DNA from: Streblospio benedicti
Taxonomy: Eukaryota > Annelida > Polychaeta > Spionida > Spionidae
Direction: 5' to 3'
Assembly (NCBI GenBank): GCA_019095985.1
Contig: CM032669.1
Location: 41,524,671 to 41,588,670 of the forward strand
DNA length: 64,000 bases
The notes beneath the pieces are model-generated. The model saw only the letters and a list, made by a program, of their open reading frames with translations, made no database searches and was not told the DNA's origin. Below, one piece after another: positions 1 to 15,000 of the stretch. The position numbers and the translations under genes were made by a program. Numbering within the stretch: the first letter of the stretch is position 1; the number at the start of each line of letters is the position of its first letter.

Positions 1-99
1 GTGGAAGTTGACCGCAACCTGCACGACCCGGCCATGGGTGCGCCCGAGTACAGCGCAGCCATCCTCGAGACACAGCCGCTCGGAGTCCCCTTTGTACAG
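1..99 (+). CDS. Cadherin exon 1 (partial at window edge)
   Basis: Open at the window start, 33 codons, ending with donor GTAACA at 100. It reads a linker RNLHDPAMGAPEY followed by AAILETQPLGVPFVQ, where ILE-T is the PE-type calcium glutamate. The linker carries about four extra residues compared with the others. The exon stops before the A-T-D-x-D motif, so this intron lies nine codons further 5' than in the other repeats. Confidence 0.85.
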
Positions 100-3000
100 G
101 TAACACAATGCATTGTACACCATCTCTCTCTCAATTAATGTCAGACAATGCTGTCCAGAACTGCATCCAGGTTTCTGCCAGGGATGAGGACCCCAAGATG
201 CTGTGGAATGTTGTCACGTTCATTTTGGCAACATAATGCATAGACCTATTTGATTGAAGTGTCTATAAAGTTGACGCATCAATGTTTGATCAAAAACAGT
301 GTCTCTCTGTACCAGGTTTCCGCCACGGATGAGGATCAGAAGACTCCGTGGAATGCCGTCACGTTTGAGCTGAGTGGTGACGAGGCGGCGAAGGAATACT
401 TCAGTGTGAACAGTCTCACGGGGCAGGTGGCCGTCAAGAAAAGTCTGCAACTCGACACACAGCAGCGCACAGAGTACTATGTGAGTACACGCATTACTTA
501 GATGTTTGACCCTTGGCTGGTATATTACTGTGAAAAGTCCATGATGAAGCTTCCCCTATTAAGCTGTAATTTAATTCATGCAGTACGGAGAAGAAAGCAT
601 GCACCTTTTTACATTATCACTCCCGGTCTAGGAGAGTGTGGTGTTGGTTCGATTTGGTGCCACTGAAAGATAGAAAGCAGTGGGTAGGAACTTGTGGTGA
701 CGAAGGGCCCTCGTGTTAGCCTTAATATTCAGCCATGATGTTTCTTAAATATCCTTCCCCGTCTAGGTGCGTGTTGTGGGTGTGGACGGTGGCTCCCCCG
801 CAAGGCGCAGCACAGAGGCACAGGTGCGCGTGGGCGTGGCACGGAATATGCAGGCGCCTGTGTTTGATGCAGCGAGTGCCGGCGCCGAGGTGGCAGTGGA
901 TGAGACGCTTGGTACCGGCAACAGGATCCACAACCTCGTGGCCACCGACGCAGACGACACGGTGAGACGACAGTCTGAATTTCTTGTATCCTGTCAGGGT
1001 GAGGATCAAGCACTCGTCTGTTCTTATTGAAAAGTAGAAATTTGTCAATTATTTAGCAGGATAGTGTATTTTTCATTACAATCACTGTATTGTTGAGGGT
1101 TAACTGGATCCATAACCTCGTGGCCACCGATGCAGATGTGATTGGCTTGTTGATATAATTATGTGTGTGTATATGGACTGAAGGGATTAATGTTACTTTG
1201 ACAGTCATCTTAAAACAAAAATGAGACTCTTTCCCAAATAACCACAAAATCTAAATGAAACTCGGTGTTATGAGTGAATTTCAGCACAACAAAACTGCTC
1301 TTTTGTTGTTAAGTGCAACATGCTACATGTCTAAGGCTTTTTTAGTAATTGGAACAAAATTTCAGACATGGAAAAGCAAGTGGTTGAAATTTGCTCATAA
1401 AGCATCTGCATTGTCCAAAGTAAAACAACTTTCATTATTATGTAAGATTCTGATTGGCTGAATAATTGCCTTAACAAACCATTTCGCATATTGTACGGTA
1501 TCATTTGTAATGATGCGACCGCCTTAGACTTCAAACTGAAAGATGCCATTCAATGCATCAAGTAAGAAATTTGTGTGATTGTAGGAGCCGTTCAACTCAT
1601 TGACATACCGTATCATCGGTGACGATGCAGCCTCCACGTACTTCAACATTAGAGATGGGAGTGGGGAGATCCTACTGCAGAGGGACCTCCGGGAGACCGG
1701 AGTCAACATCATGACGGTAGGTTACCGGCGTTTAGTATATATGTATATATGCTTAGAATTATCCACTTTTTAGGGCAATTTTAAGTGATTTATGAAAGCT
1801 ACTAGTGTTCAGTATTTCTCTTTTAATAGACAATACTGAAGAAATATCTACCATATGCAACGATCCGAATGCACATGGGGTTTTAGGTTGAGAAGTTATC
1901 AATTTCTGGGGTGGCCTTTTACATGAATGTATGGTTTATTACATTGGAATTTCTATCGTCCAGATTTTGATATGATTCAATGTTGGAGATGGAGCTTTTC
2001 ATGGAGGTGGGCTTTTGGATGGTTGCCAATTTCATGTGATTCACTCCTAAAATATTTTGCATATTGCCTGAGCTTAAAAACTAAGACCATAGATCTAGTA
2101 GTCTGCTTTCTTTACTTCACACGTTAAATCGCAGGGCTGCCAAGTAGTACGGATGTGGCCGTATTTATACTAATTTGAGTGGCAGAATACAGATGTATAG
2201 ATTAGTACACTGTAGAGTACGGATTTAAGTTGTTATGAGGATAAATAACTAAATACGATGTTTTCATCCAAACGAATTTACTGAAAACTGAAACACCTGC
2301 CAATATATGGCAATGTCAGTAATACATACGTGCATTTTATAACGTCGCATGTGCACATAGAACAACAAACTGAGAACGTCACACGCTTATTATTTGTTAA
2401 ACAAATATAACCATTCACCATCGTCATACTAGATAGAAGTCCCATAGATCGAAATATAATAGAAGTCCAGTCATTTGATAGTTATTTTAAAGTGATGACA
2501 ATTAAACTCTCACTTTTATGAAATGAGGACCACTGTTACAAATACTTTTCATTTAAAAGCAATCCGTTCTCAGATAATAGGACCATTGTGAACACCATAG
2601 TCTATATTTAACAGTATTTTACACTGAAGTGATGACCATTTCTGTGGCAGGTACGTGTGGTGGTCAGTGACGGGGGCTCCCCACCCAAGCAGGCCACCAC
2701 CACGGTGCGCGTCACCATCAACAGGAACTTCAACGCTCCTCGCTGGGACCAGACCAGCTACCGCGCCACCATGGATGAGAGCACCACCATCGGCAGCGAC
2801 ATCGTGGCTGTCAAGGCAACCGACCAGGACAGACAGGTGAGCTCAGGGAGTTGTCAACCAAAGGAGCAGTTTTCACTCAAAGTGAGCAATGTTTCACTAT
2901 ATTGTGGTTGTGACTCTAATGGACAAGGGTGGTTAGGTAAGTGTATCTACTTTAAACATCCATACTCATGATCATGTAAAGGTCCACGAGGGACCAGACC

Positions 3001-6000
3001 AGCTACAGCTGCACCATTTGCAGTGATATCGTGGCCATAGATCTCGATACACAGGAGGGTTTATAATTTGGGTTCATTAACAAAGTTGTAAATAACATGG
3101 CTAAAAGTACCACCACTGACAGCGATATGCTGGCATTCAAGACAATAGGCAATTCAAGCCAATATCTTGAGATAAGAGAAAATTTAAGATGAGCTACATC
3201 GAGATATCGAAGTTCTACTGTAATGATGAACTTTCGTTCTAGGCGCCGTACAACAGTGTGACGTACGAGATTGTGGGCGATGCGGCCGGTATGGAGTGCT
3301 TCTCCATCAACCAGCAGACCGGCATGATCATCCTGAGGCGCTCCCTGCTGCTCCCGCCCTGCAACACCCCTGCGTTCAACGTGAGTAATGAGATATTGAA
3401 ACTTTATATAATGTGTGTGTTCCAATGTCATTCAGACATACTTGAAACAGATTTTACAACACTAAGCTTCCATTTGATTGCAGTGAGTGGATATGGACGG
3501 TCTTCACGACCATTATGTATATATGTGTGTGTGTCCCACTGTCATTCAATGATGGTATCATTGTGGTATAAAATTGGGGTTGTAAGTTCAAGTTCCATCA
3601 GGGTGACTCAATGTAAGCTTAGGATTGTAAACCTGTCTCCAACTATATTGTGGTAGAAATATACTGTATAGTAAGAGAGATGTAAGAGAAAATATTGAAA
3701 AATAGTGCATGATGCAACACGCCCACATTTAGGGTAGAAATGGTCAATTTTCCTTATTGATGAGAGAACTGTAACATTTAGACTAATTTTTATCCAAATA
3801 ATTACCAAACTGTATGAACCTAACTTTTTTAAATGTAATAATACATTAATACATACAAGTAGTACCATAATGATAAACATTAATGATAATAACAAGTATC
3901 CTAGTGATATCTTTATGCAAACTATTATTAGTGGTAGGAATATCCATAGAGTGGTTGAGTGACTTATTACTAACTCTATCCTAGTGATAGTTACCCATTG
4001 GTTTATTACCAACTGATTGTTTATGGGCTTTAGGTTAAAATATTGTCAATTAGTGTGTGGTTTTACATGAATGTAAATGGTCCACACTTTGAGGCCCTTA
4101 GATGGTTGTATATGGTTTATTAAAAATTTTTTGATCACTTATAAAGAGGTCTTGATATTTACCGAACCGACAATTTCATCATTCATGTAGACACTTTGCA
4201 CGCAAGTCGAAGACAAACTCTGAACGCATGCAGAAATTTCATTATGTTCCTTCAACTGGGGCATAAAATGCATTTTGATCCAATCTGTATCCTCCCCAAC
4301 ATATGAAAATACATAGTTAAATTCAATGTTTTGACCAACTGAGGATTGTAATTTCCCCTCAGTTCTTGCTACAGAGAAAAGCTATGACTTCCATATCTAA
4401 AATAAAAAAGATTGACAATACATTAAACATGTCAAGAGATGAGAAGTGAATATAAAGATACTTTTAAATGTATTGGCATGGAAATTTTTACAGTAAAGAA
4501 AAACTTTGTTCAGAAACATAATCCTACTTATTGACTGCTTAATTTTTATATCAATGTCCAGAACATGCGACTTAAGATCTGTGATATTTCTTTTTAGTCT
4601 CATTACTCTCTAGTCTGATGATTGACTTCAGCTCTTTATTCTCTTCCTTGAGCTCTTCAATTTCCTTTTGCATTTTTCCTAAAATCTTCAATGGTTATAA
4701 AATTATTTGGATAAATGAAGAGTGCTGGGGTACATATAAAGTAGAGATGTCAAGATAGTTCATTATTCTTCCGGCCTTGAATAAAGTAAAAAGACATCAA
4801 ATTGGTCTTTATCATATCTTTACTAAGTAGATTTTGAGCTATCTTTTTTCAAATTTAGTGCTTTTAACACAAAAGGTGTAGTTGACAAAACAACCTGCAC
4901 GGATCTGCTCCACTAAGAAACCTCAAATAATATGGAAGTTTCCTTACCTCAGGCAGTGAGTTCAGTTCAAAACCAAGAGCCACATATATGAATAAAGTGA
5001 AAAGAATTAAATGCATATCCATATTTTTTATATATATATATTTTTTTCAAAAATTACTTTGTAAACATCTGTGTAAACCAGCGATGTTGAAAATGTTGAA
5101 ATAACATATATGTTCTTGCTTGTATAAGAATTTACAGGTGTTTGAAAGATAAATATGATGACAATATGATAACGATTTCTGATTCTAGGATAACTGACAG
5201 ACATATTTATCATTGGTAAGTGTTTCAAAAATACTGCCCAATAAAAGTCTTTCTACTTCACCCGTTTTATGGAACTATTTCAGTATACCTGTCAAGTTTC
5301 AATTTATTTTTCAAATTTGCCAATCCGTAGATGTTCTTGTATGGACACACTATGGAATATTTATTAATAAATCTTATCTCTTTACATTATTAAAATTTCA
5401 GTAAAGTATCGAGTTATTCCATTATAATAAAACAATAATTCAAAAGCCATGGTTATTTTCAATCTATGATATGCTAATGTACATCATTTGTATGTCATTT
5501 AGTTAATTAGAAATCCAGTGAAGGTATTGTATCTGTAGTTTGTGTTCATCGCATAACTTTGCAATGCCCTGACAGATACACTACTTCCTGCGTTGAGAGA
5601 TAGAACGAGCACATTGCACCCAGTACCATCAGAACCTAGTGAACGAACCTACAATGAAATATTTGTTCTCAGAAACACCAAACTATGTGTGTAGGTGCTG
5701 CATTCTATTTAATGTGATTTCCAACAATTTTCAGAGTAAGTGGTCTTAAGAATAAAATTGATGGGCCAAGATTTCAAGCAATAAAATTGGTGTCAGTACA
5801 ATAGCACACTGAGGCATTTGTATGTGCTTTTTGTTGTTGTGAGTAGTCGCTTGTTTAATGTACCTAAATGAAGTTGAAAATATGAAAACATGCAATTGTA
5901 CTAATACTCACTTCAGCTACCAGGTTCTCATTCTCATATATCCCAACAAGACAAGCTGTTGACGAGGATCGTTGTATGCAAGCTGATATGGCATAAACTC

Positions 6001-9000
6001 CTTGGATGGGAGCAAAGAATGCATGTTGATCTGGTTGATATCCGCCTCCTAAGTTAGAGATCACATAGTTGTACTGGATGTTTTGCCCCACGGGTGGGTT
6101 GTAGTTCCCGCCCTCTCTTGCCACTGAGAATGCAACAACAACCCTACCTGAATAAAAATATAAATGAAAATATTATGAACAATCAATGAAAGCTTTCTTT
6201 TCTCTTTTAAAGAATATATTTTTTGTTATTTTGTATGTCAGATATCTTTTGCACAAACGGTTCCAAATGTTTAAACACATGAATTTTCAAATCTAATTTT
6301 TGTAGTAATTTTTTATGATGGTTTAAAAGATTTGTAAATGAATGAGTCTAAATTCTATGTTTGGAACATTGTCTAAAAAGTCTTACTTAGAGCCAGTTGA
6401 TTATTCTTGGCTATTGCCAGGAGCTCTGATTTCAGGTCAGCATTTTCTTTCTTAATTTCCTTATAGTCATTTTTTATTTCTTGATTTTCTGTCTTAAGTT
6501 GTTTAATCTCATTGTGGATGTTGCCAAGAGTCTGAAATGAAAAGAAAAATACCAAACACAATACGATTGTGGTTGCACAGATTTCCTTCAGTAATTAGAT
6601 CAGGGCTCTGTTTATAAACAATTAGATATTAATTTATCGATCCCCAATGCCCATTTTTCAAGTAATGCTTTATGCAAATATNNNNNNNNNNNNNNNNNNN
6701 NNNNNNNNNNNNNNNNNNNNNNNNNNNNNNNNNNNNNNNNNNNNNNNNNNNNNNNNNNNNNNNNNNNNNNNNNNNNNNNNNCTCCCAGGTGGCAATGCAA
6801 CTACAACAAGGTCATTTTGTGTTAAAAATGTCAGCAGATTTTTGCATGAAATATATTCTGTATATGACCAACTGATTGTTTATGGGCTTTTAGGTTAAAA
6901 TATTGTAAATTAGTGTGTGGGTTTTTACGTGAATGTAAATAGTCCACACTTTGGGGCCCTTAGATTGTTGTATATGGTTTATAAAAAAATGTTTTTATCA
7001 CATATAAAGAGATCTTGATATTTACCGAACCGACAATTTCATCATTCATATAGACACTTTGCACGCAAGTCGAAGACAAACTCTGAACACATGCAGAAAT
7101 GGCATATGTTCCTTCAACTGGGGCATAAAATGCATTTTGATCCAATCTGTAGCCTCCCCCAACATTTGAAAATACATAGTTAAATTCAATGTTCTGACCA
7201 ACTGGAGGATTGTAATTTCCCTCAGTTCTTGCTACAGAGAATGCTACATGTATATCTAAAATAAAAAAGATTGACAATACATTAAACAAGTGAAGAGACG
7301 AGAACTGAATATAAAAATACTTTTAAATGTATTGGCATGGAAATTTTTAAAGTAAAGAAAAACTTTGTTCAGAAACATAATCCTACTTATTGACTGCTTA
7401 ATTTTTATATCAATGTCCAGAACTTGCGACTCAAGATCTTTGATATTTCTTTTAGTCTCATTACTCTCTAGTCTGATGATTGACTTCAGCTCTTTATTCT
7501 CTTCCTTGAGCTCTTCAATTTCCTTTTGCATTTTTCCTAAAATCTTCAATGGTTATAAAATTATTTGGATAAATGAAGAGTGCTGGGGTACATATAAAGT
7601 AGAGATGTCAAGATAGTTCATTATTCTTCCGGCCTTGAATAAAGTAAAAAGACATCAAATTGGTCTTTATCATATCTTTACTAAGTAGATTTTGAGCTAT
7701 CTTTTTTCAAATTTAGTGCTTTTAACACAAAAAAGGTGCACGGATCTGACAAAAGAAACCTCACGGATCTGGCTTTTTTGAGAAACCTCAAATAGTATGG
7801 AAGTTCAAAAAACCGGATCTACCACTCATCAGTGAGTTCAGTTCAAACCAAGAGCCACATACAGTGATCGCTCTGGAAAATTGTCAAACCGAGACAGTGT
7901 CTCACCCAATTTATAAAAATGAGACAGATGAGATAAAAGCGAGACAAAATGTGGCAATCTTTTGAGAAATTCAGACATAATTACATATATTTAAAAATCT
8001 AATTGGAAGCATGTAAAATGTATATTATGTTTTCATGTTACCATCTCAAATGGGGGCGGGGTTGAACATAATGCATGCAGTCACTCTGGGCCCACCCTGG
8101 GGGACATGGTCCCCCTGCCCCCGGCTGCTACGGCCATGTATATGAATAAAAATTGCCAATTACTATGAAACTCAGCAGCATGGCTCCAAAGCGCAATCTA
8201 TAGACAAAAATATAGCTAACTATACCATGTTACTCATATGTTGTGATATGTCAATAATTAGTTCAATCATGATACTACGGACATGTGGTAAGCAGGAGTG
8301 GGGTGGGGTGTCACTTTCGGTAATAAGCTATTTTTATTTCTGTTCAAAAAGCAACACACTCAGTCACACTTCTTTAGTGGGCACCAAGCCGGGTGCTTCG
8401 TGTAAAAACGCTGATTCGAATTTGACAGCCGGCATCAGATTTTAAAGTGCGTAGTATCAGAGCTTATACTAATCGTAGCAACACTTGGTTTCGGCTTCAA
8501 ACCAAACACAGCCTAAATCATCATATTCTTATGATAATACACATTTACTCAAAATATTTTGCTCCATAAACGCCAGCAAACATCACGATAGTAAGTAACT
8601 GCCAGCCACTCATCTTCGCTTAAATACGATTGGAAATGTGATTCGTTTTGTAAGAAATATTAGTTCTCTGGCGTCCACATTTGATCAGCAGTTTACCAAT
8701 CGCTTTTCTTGTTATCCGAAATACAAGATATAATTAGATGAGGCACGAGAGACGCATAATATTGAGATTTCGAACAAAAATGTGACTGTTTATCGCCATG
8801 ACAGTTCCTTACCTGCATTGACAAATGACTGCTTTCATTGGTCGAAATCAGGTCGCAGCCTCAATCAAGCGCGCAGTGTAATGTTAGATTAATAAAGGCG
8901 CTATCCATATAGAGGCTGGTTGCACTGTAGCCTAAATCGCATGCGTTTCACAGCGATTTGTGCCGATGGCGGCGCCACGATTGGGGTTTCAGATGTAAAC

Positions 9001-12000
9001 AAACATGGCCGCCTCCATGAACGATATTACATCTATCTATTTTTATTTTTAAGTCTGATAATAAACCAAATAAAAATGCGACACAGACGTCGCGGCCATA
9101 GTCTAGAATTGCGACAAGCAACATTTTTATGGGGAAAAAGTCGCAAAATCGCGGTCCAGAGCAATCACTGCCACATATATGAATAAAGTGAAAAGAATTA
9201 AATGCATATCCATATTTTTTATATATATATATTTTTTTCAAAAATTACTTTGTAAACATCTGTGTAAACCAGCGATGTTGAAAATGTTGAAATAACATAT
9301 ATGTTCTTGCTTGTATAAGAATTTACAGGTGTTTGAAAGATAAATATGATGACAATATGATAACGATTTCTGATTCTAGGATAACTGACAGACATATTTA
9401 TCATTGGTAAGTGTTTCAAAAATACTGCCCAATAAAAGTCTTTCTACTTCACCCGTTTTATGGAACTATTTCAGTATACCTGTCAAGTTTCAATTTATTT
9501 TTCAAATTTGCCAATCTGTAGATGTTCTTGTATGGACACCCTATGGAATATTTATTAATAAATCTTATCTCTTTACATATATATTATTAAAATTTCAGTA
9601 AAGTATCGAGTTATTCCTTTATAAAAAGATAATTCAAAGCCATGGTTATTTTCAATCTATGATGTGCTAATGTACATCATTTGTATGTCATTTAGTTAAT
9701 TAGAAATCCAGTGAAGGTATTGTATCTGTAGCTTGCGTTCATCGTACAACTTTGCAATGCCCTGACAGATACAGCACTTCCTGCGTTGAGAGATAGAACG
9801 AGCACATTGCACCCAGTACCATCAGAACCTAGTGAACGAACCTACAATGAAATATTTGTTCTCAGAAACACCAAACTATGTGTGTAGGTGCTGCATTCTA
9901 TTTAATGTGATTTCCAACAATTTTCAGAGTAAGTGGTCTTAAGAATAAAATTGATGGGCCAAGATTTCAAGCAATAAAATTGGTGTCAGTACAATAGCAC
10001 ACTGAGGCATTTGTATGTGCTTTTTGTTGTTGTGAGTAGTCGCTTGTTTAATGTACCTAAATGAAGTTGAAAATATGAAAACATGCAATTGTACTAATAC
10101 TCACTTCAGCTACCAGGTTCTCATTCTCATATATCCCAACAAGACAAGCTGTTGACGAGGATCGTTGTATGCAAGCTGATATGGCATAAACTCCTTGGAT
10201 GGGAGCAAAGAATGCATGTTGATCTGGTTGATATCCGCCTCCTAAGTTAGAGATCACATAGTTGTACTGGATGTTTTGCCCCACGGGTGGGTTGTAGTTC
10301 CCGCCCTCTCTTGCCACTGAGAATGCAACAACAACCCTACCTGAATAAAAATATAAATGAAAATATTATGAACAATCAATGAAAGCTTTCTTTTCTCTTT
10401 AAAGAATATATTTTTTGTTATTTTGTATGTCAGATATCTTTGCACAAATGGTTCCAAAATGTTTAAACACATGAATTTTCAAATCTAATTTTTGTAGTAA
10501 TTTTTTATGATGGTTTAAAAGATTTGTAAATGAATGAGTCTAAATTCTATGTTTGGAACATTGTCTAAAGTATTACTTAGAGCCAGTTGATTATTCTTGG
10601 CTATTGCCAGGAGCTCTGATTTCAGGTCAGCATTTTCTTTCTTAATTTCCATATAGTCATTTTTTATTTCTTGATTTTCTGTCTTAAGTTGTTTAATCTC
10701 ATTGTGGATGTTGCCAAGAGTCTGAAATGAAAAGAAAAAATACCAAACACAATACGATTGTGGTTGCACAGATTTCCTTCAGTAATTAGATCAGGGCTCT
10801 GTTTATAAACAATTAGATATTAATTTATCGATCCCCAATGCCCATTTTTCAAGTAATGCTTTATGCAAATATCCTTCTAAATTTCATCTTACAAAGATAT
10901 TTTCATAAACTTACCTCAGGTAAAGAATTAATGTCAAATCCAAGAGTCCAGCAAACAAAGGAGGCTGTAAGAATCCAACGCAAAACCATGTTGTAAATTA
11001 CTTAGCAGAAATATTGAAGTTTCAAAGTAGCAACATAGACACTATCTACCAACCAATGTTATGTAGATTGAAAATAATGACGCATAAATGTTGATAAACA
11101 TCAACACCAAGCGATATTGCTTATCTGTAATTTGATAAAATGTATACTCATCCCTTTTGAACACTGTTGTGAATGCAAAAAAATGTTTTCTATTTCTTAT
11201 AGGAGAGTTTCTCATCATTTAATTTCACATCCAAAAAAGTAATTTGCATGTAGTGATATTGTGTCTGTCTTTGAACGTCATAAATTACCCAAAGAAAACA
11301 GTCATAGGTCAAATGACTTAATTACAGAGGGGCAAAACACCTACCTCCCTGTCTTCTCATAAGAAACTCTATCTCCTGCATTACTTTCAAAACACTTATT
11401 TTCAGTGTATTTGCTGTGTATCGACTTGCATTCATTCTAGCCTCTTAAATCCCACTATTCTAGGTGCGTATCCGAGCGTCCGATGGCGCCACTCCACCCA
11501 AAGTGTCGGCAGAGGCAGAGGTGCGTGTGACAGTGGGGGAGGAACAGTTTCCCGCCCAGTTCACGTCGCAGCCGGCCAGCGGGTTCGCAGCCGCCATGCG
11601 CGAGGACGCCGCGCCGGGGGAACTCGTCATCAGCGCCAGGGCCACCGACAAGGATGCAAACGTACGCTTACACGTGAAGTACAACCTTGTTCACAGAATG
11701 TAAACTTCTATTGGGTTCCAGTATATGAATGTTGATTCAAATATATAGATACCTATTGGAACCTGTCATTTTGTCTTGAGACAAGAGCAAAAGTCTTGCC
11801 AAAGACAAAATGACAGGTTCCAATAGGTATCTATATATTTGAATCAATATAACCTTGTTGACTCAATATTTCTTGGCTTGAATTGTTTTCTGTTCTCTTC
11901 AACTACATTACATACATATATGACTTCTGATGATGTCATCCGATAGGAAGGCAAACCATCAAGACACAAACGATATTGCTGGATTTATCAATATAAAAGC

Positions 12001-15000
12001 TAATATTTATTTGGAAAACAATGAAGTTGAAATTATACAATTTATTTATCAGTTAGTTATCTCTAATATTGTCTCGAGACATTTTACTGTTCTCCCTACA
12101 GATTGGAGATAACGAGTATCTAATGTTTAATAATTTTTTAATTTTTAATTTCCCATTGATTTTTAATGCAAATCTAAGTCTTCTTATGTACAACACACCA
12201 ATTCTTAAAATCGTATTTGTAAAATTCACTTGCTTCATGGGCAGGTTTCATTTAAATTTAACCTGCTCAGACAATTTTTTACACGTTCCAGGTAGTCTAA
12301 TTTGTCTCCCCCTAAATAGCTACAATGATGTAAAAAGCTATCATATTTTGACAAAGCTCTCGATGTGAAAATAACTATATCACAATAAAACAAGCATGTG
12401 CCCACTACAAAGTCATGTGCTGATCCCCTGTGTGTCCTTCTTTTCAGCCTCCGTTCAACCGGCTGTCGTATCGTATTGTGGGCGATGATAAGGCGCCTTC
12501 ATACTTCGACGTCAATGCTCAGTCGGGCGACATCACGGTGAAAACCTCGCTCTCCGCAGACACAGACCCATTCTACATCGTGAGAATTTTTGCTTAATTA
12601 CATCATACCCTAAACACTTGATGTATAAATGCATTTACTTATGCGAGGTATTTTAAAAGTTTCAACTTCGTTACTTCGTGCACTATTTGTGATGATGTCA
12701 TGCTTAAAAAAGCATAGGCATAATAGACAACAAGGACATCAATGAAATATTGAAAAAAAGTTCATGCCCTGTTCATATAATGAAGTTTATTATCATTTAG
12801 GTGAAAAATGGTCAAAAACAATATGAAAAGTTTTGTCATATATTTTCTTTCTCACTGCTTTATCTATCAAATATAGCAGTGAGAAAGAAAATATATTACA
12901 AAATGAGACCTTATGCTGCATACCAGATACACTCAAATTTACAATATGAAAAGTGCTATGAAACAGTCTATCTACGTTCCGTTTGCGGTGTGCAGGTGCG
13001 CGTGGTGGCGTCAGACGGCGGGTCTCCGCCTCAGGCTGCCACAGCCACGGTGCTCGTGTCCGTGGAGCGGAACCTGCACGCGCCCGAGTTCCGGCCGCTG
13101 CGAGTCGACCGCGACCTGCTGGAGAACCACCCGCTCGGGGTCACCGTCGCCGTGGTCAACGCCACCGACGCGGACACCAAGGTAACTGTCACCATGGTAA
13201 CATAATCATCACCGTGGTAACCAAACTGTTGACGTGGTGAACGCCACGGGTGCAGACACTATAACCCATGACCATGGTAACACAACCATCACGATGGTAA
13301 ACAAACTGTTGATGTGGTGAACGTCACGGATGTGGACACCAAGGTAACCTGTCACCGCGGTAACACAAATATCACCATGGTAACAAAACTGTTGGCGTGG
13401 TGAACGCCACGGACACAGATACCAAGGTAACTGTTGCCATAGTAACACAATCATCACCATGGTAACCAAACTTTTGACGTGGTGAACGCCACGGACGCGG
13501 ATACCAAGGTAACCTGTCACCGTGGTAACATAATCATCACCGTGGTAACCAAACTGTTGACGTGGTGAACGCCACGGACGCGGATACCAAGGTAACCTGT
13601 CACCGTGGTAACACAACAGGCACTATGGTAACTTTTACATCAGCCTCGTAATGTTCATTTTAGCACAGCAAAGGGTTATGTCAGCACTGTAACAGTCATT
13701 TCATCTCTGTGACTTTAATATCATCTCAGCAACATCCCACTATCACAAAAAACTCAATAAAAACAGACACCAAGGTAATACCGAAACACTTACAATACTA
13801 CAGTAAAATCTTCATTGCCATGCTGATGCTACTTTCACTGCAGTCACATTCTCCTTGACTATGCAGACACCAAGATATCAAAACCATCACCAAGATTACT
13901 TTGCACCTTCCTTTGTAACACCCACGTCATTATCATGGTGGTATATTTATCATATTTCACAAATTGTACAAATTATTCATTATGTTTGTAAACTGTCCTC
14001 TTTTTTTCAGAAACCTTACAACGACATCCGCTACTCGATCACAGGCCAGGACAACGCTGCTGAGTACTTTGTGGTGAACGAGGTGACGGGAGCCATCTCT
14101 ATCCAGAGGCCGCTGTCACAGGACAATCCTGAGACAGGGACATACGTGGTGAGTGGGGGCATTGTGTTCATTTTTTATTTGTCCTATTCCTTATATATGT
14201 ATGATGCCATGTTACAATTATAAATAAACAACAACATTTATCATTAAATTTTTTGTCTTATTACTCCTGCTAACCTCATCTCCAACTTTACTTAAAGACT
14301 AGATCTACCCCTGAAAATTATGAAGTCTTTTATTGATTAATACATGCCTCCTATTCCTTCCAGTTTCCCAGATTCGATTCCAAGCGAGCAATATGCGCTG
14401 GCTGCTGTATGAACATCCCCCCCAAAAAGCGCAAGAGTGTGCAACGTCTTTAATGATTTGTTTATAATGTCTATAGAGCTAGAATCATTACACTATAAAC
14501 CTCAATTTTTTCACAGATCCTGCTGCAGTGTCAGTTATAAATGCCTTATGAAAGACATTTTGCTATTCACCCATTTCACCCTTTATCTCACATTGACATG
14601 GAATTTCATGGGTTATCAACCTCCACTTCTGCCTGATAACCCGAACCACAGTATCATCCTCCTTCACACTAGTTATAGACGAATATGAATTTGCAAGAAT
14701 TGCACAAGTCATAGCAATGCCCCGTATGTGGAGCACACAACATACAATATTAATTTATTTTGATTTGAGAAGCTGTTTTATTGTTGGAACTAAAATGCTT
14801 TGTGTAAACAGTATAGTTTGTGCATTTATTGATGAAATAATACACTATTTATAATTTATTAGTTGTCAAAACACAATGTATGATAGAGGAAAATAAGATA
14901 TTCATAGTGAAACGTCATAATTGCATAGGGCTCATCGGATTTGACTTGCATTGGCCCTTTGCATATGTTATGACGTTGTTAGTGTTCCCCTCATATTCTA

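Larger units (their letters stand above)
4008..10990. repeat. Tandem duplication of a two-gene C1q unit
   Basis: Unit 1 (about 4008-6681, copies A and B) and unit 2 (about 6867-10990, copies C and D) align over genes, introns and spacers; 5028-5228 and 9219-9419 are nearly identical spacer. Unit 2 is longer mainly because of the 1.3 kb hAT insertion. Type I (A, C) and type II (B, D) genes alternate, so an older gene duplication preceded the unit duplication. Confidence 0.88.

Noticed and set aside
2132-2200. CAGGGCTGCC as a hAT terminus in the exon 4-5 intron
   Set aside because: No inverse partner or 8 bp duplication was found in the intron.
1106-3146. Echo segments as functional alternative exons
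   Set aside because: They lack one or both splice sites and open frames, so they are listed as decayed copies only.
3608-4012. 134-codon hydrophobic minus-strand open frame
   Set aside because: AT-driven composition with internal short repeats, no start context, no homology pattern.
13182-13620. CRISPR-like array
   Set aside because: Units are contiguous and exon-derived without unique spacers, and the genome is eukaryotic.
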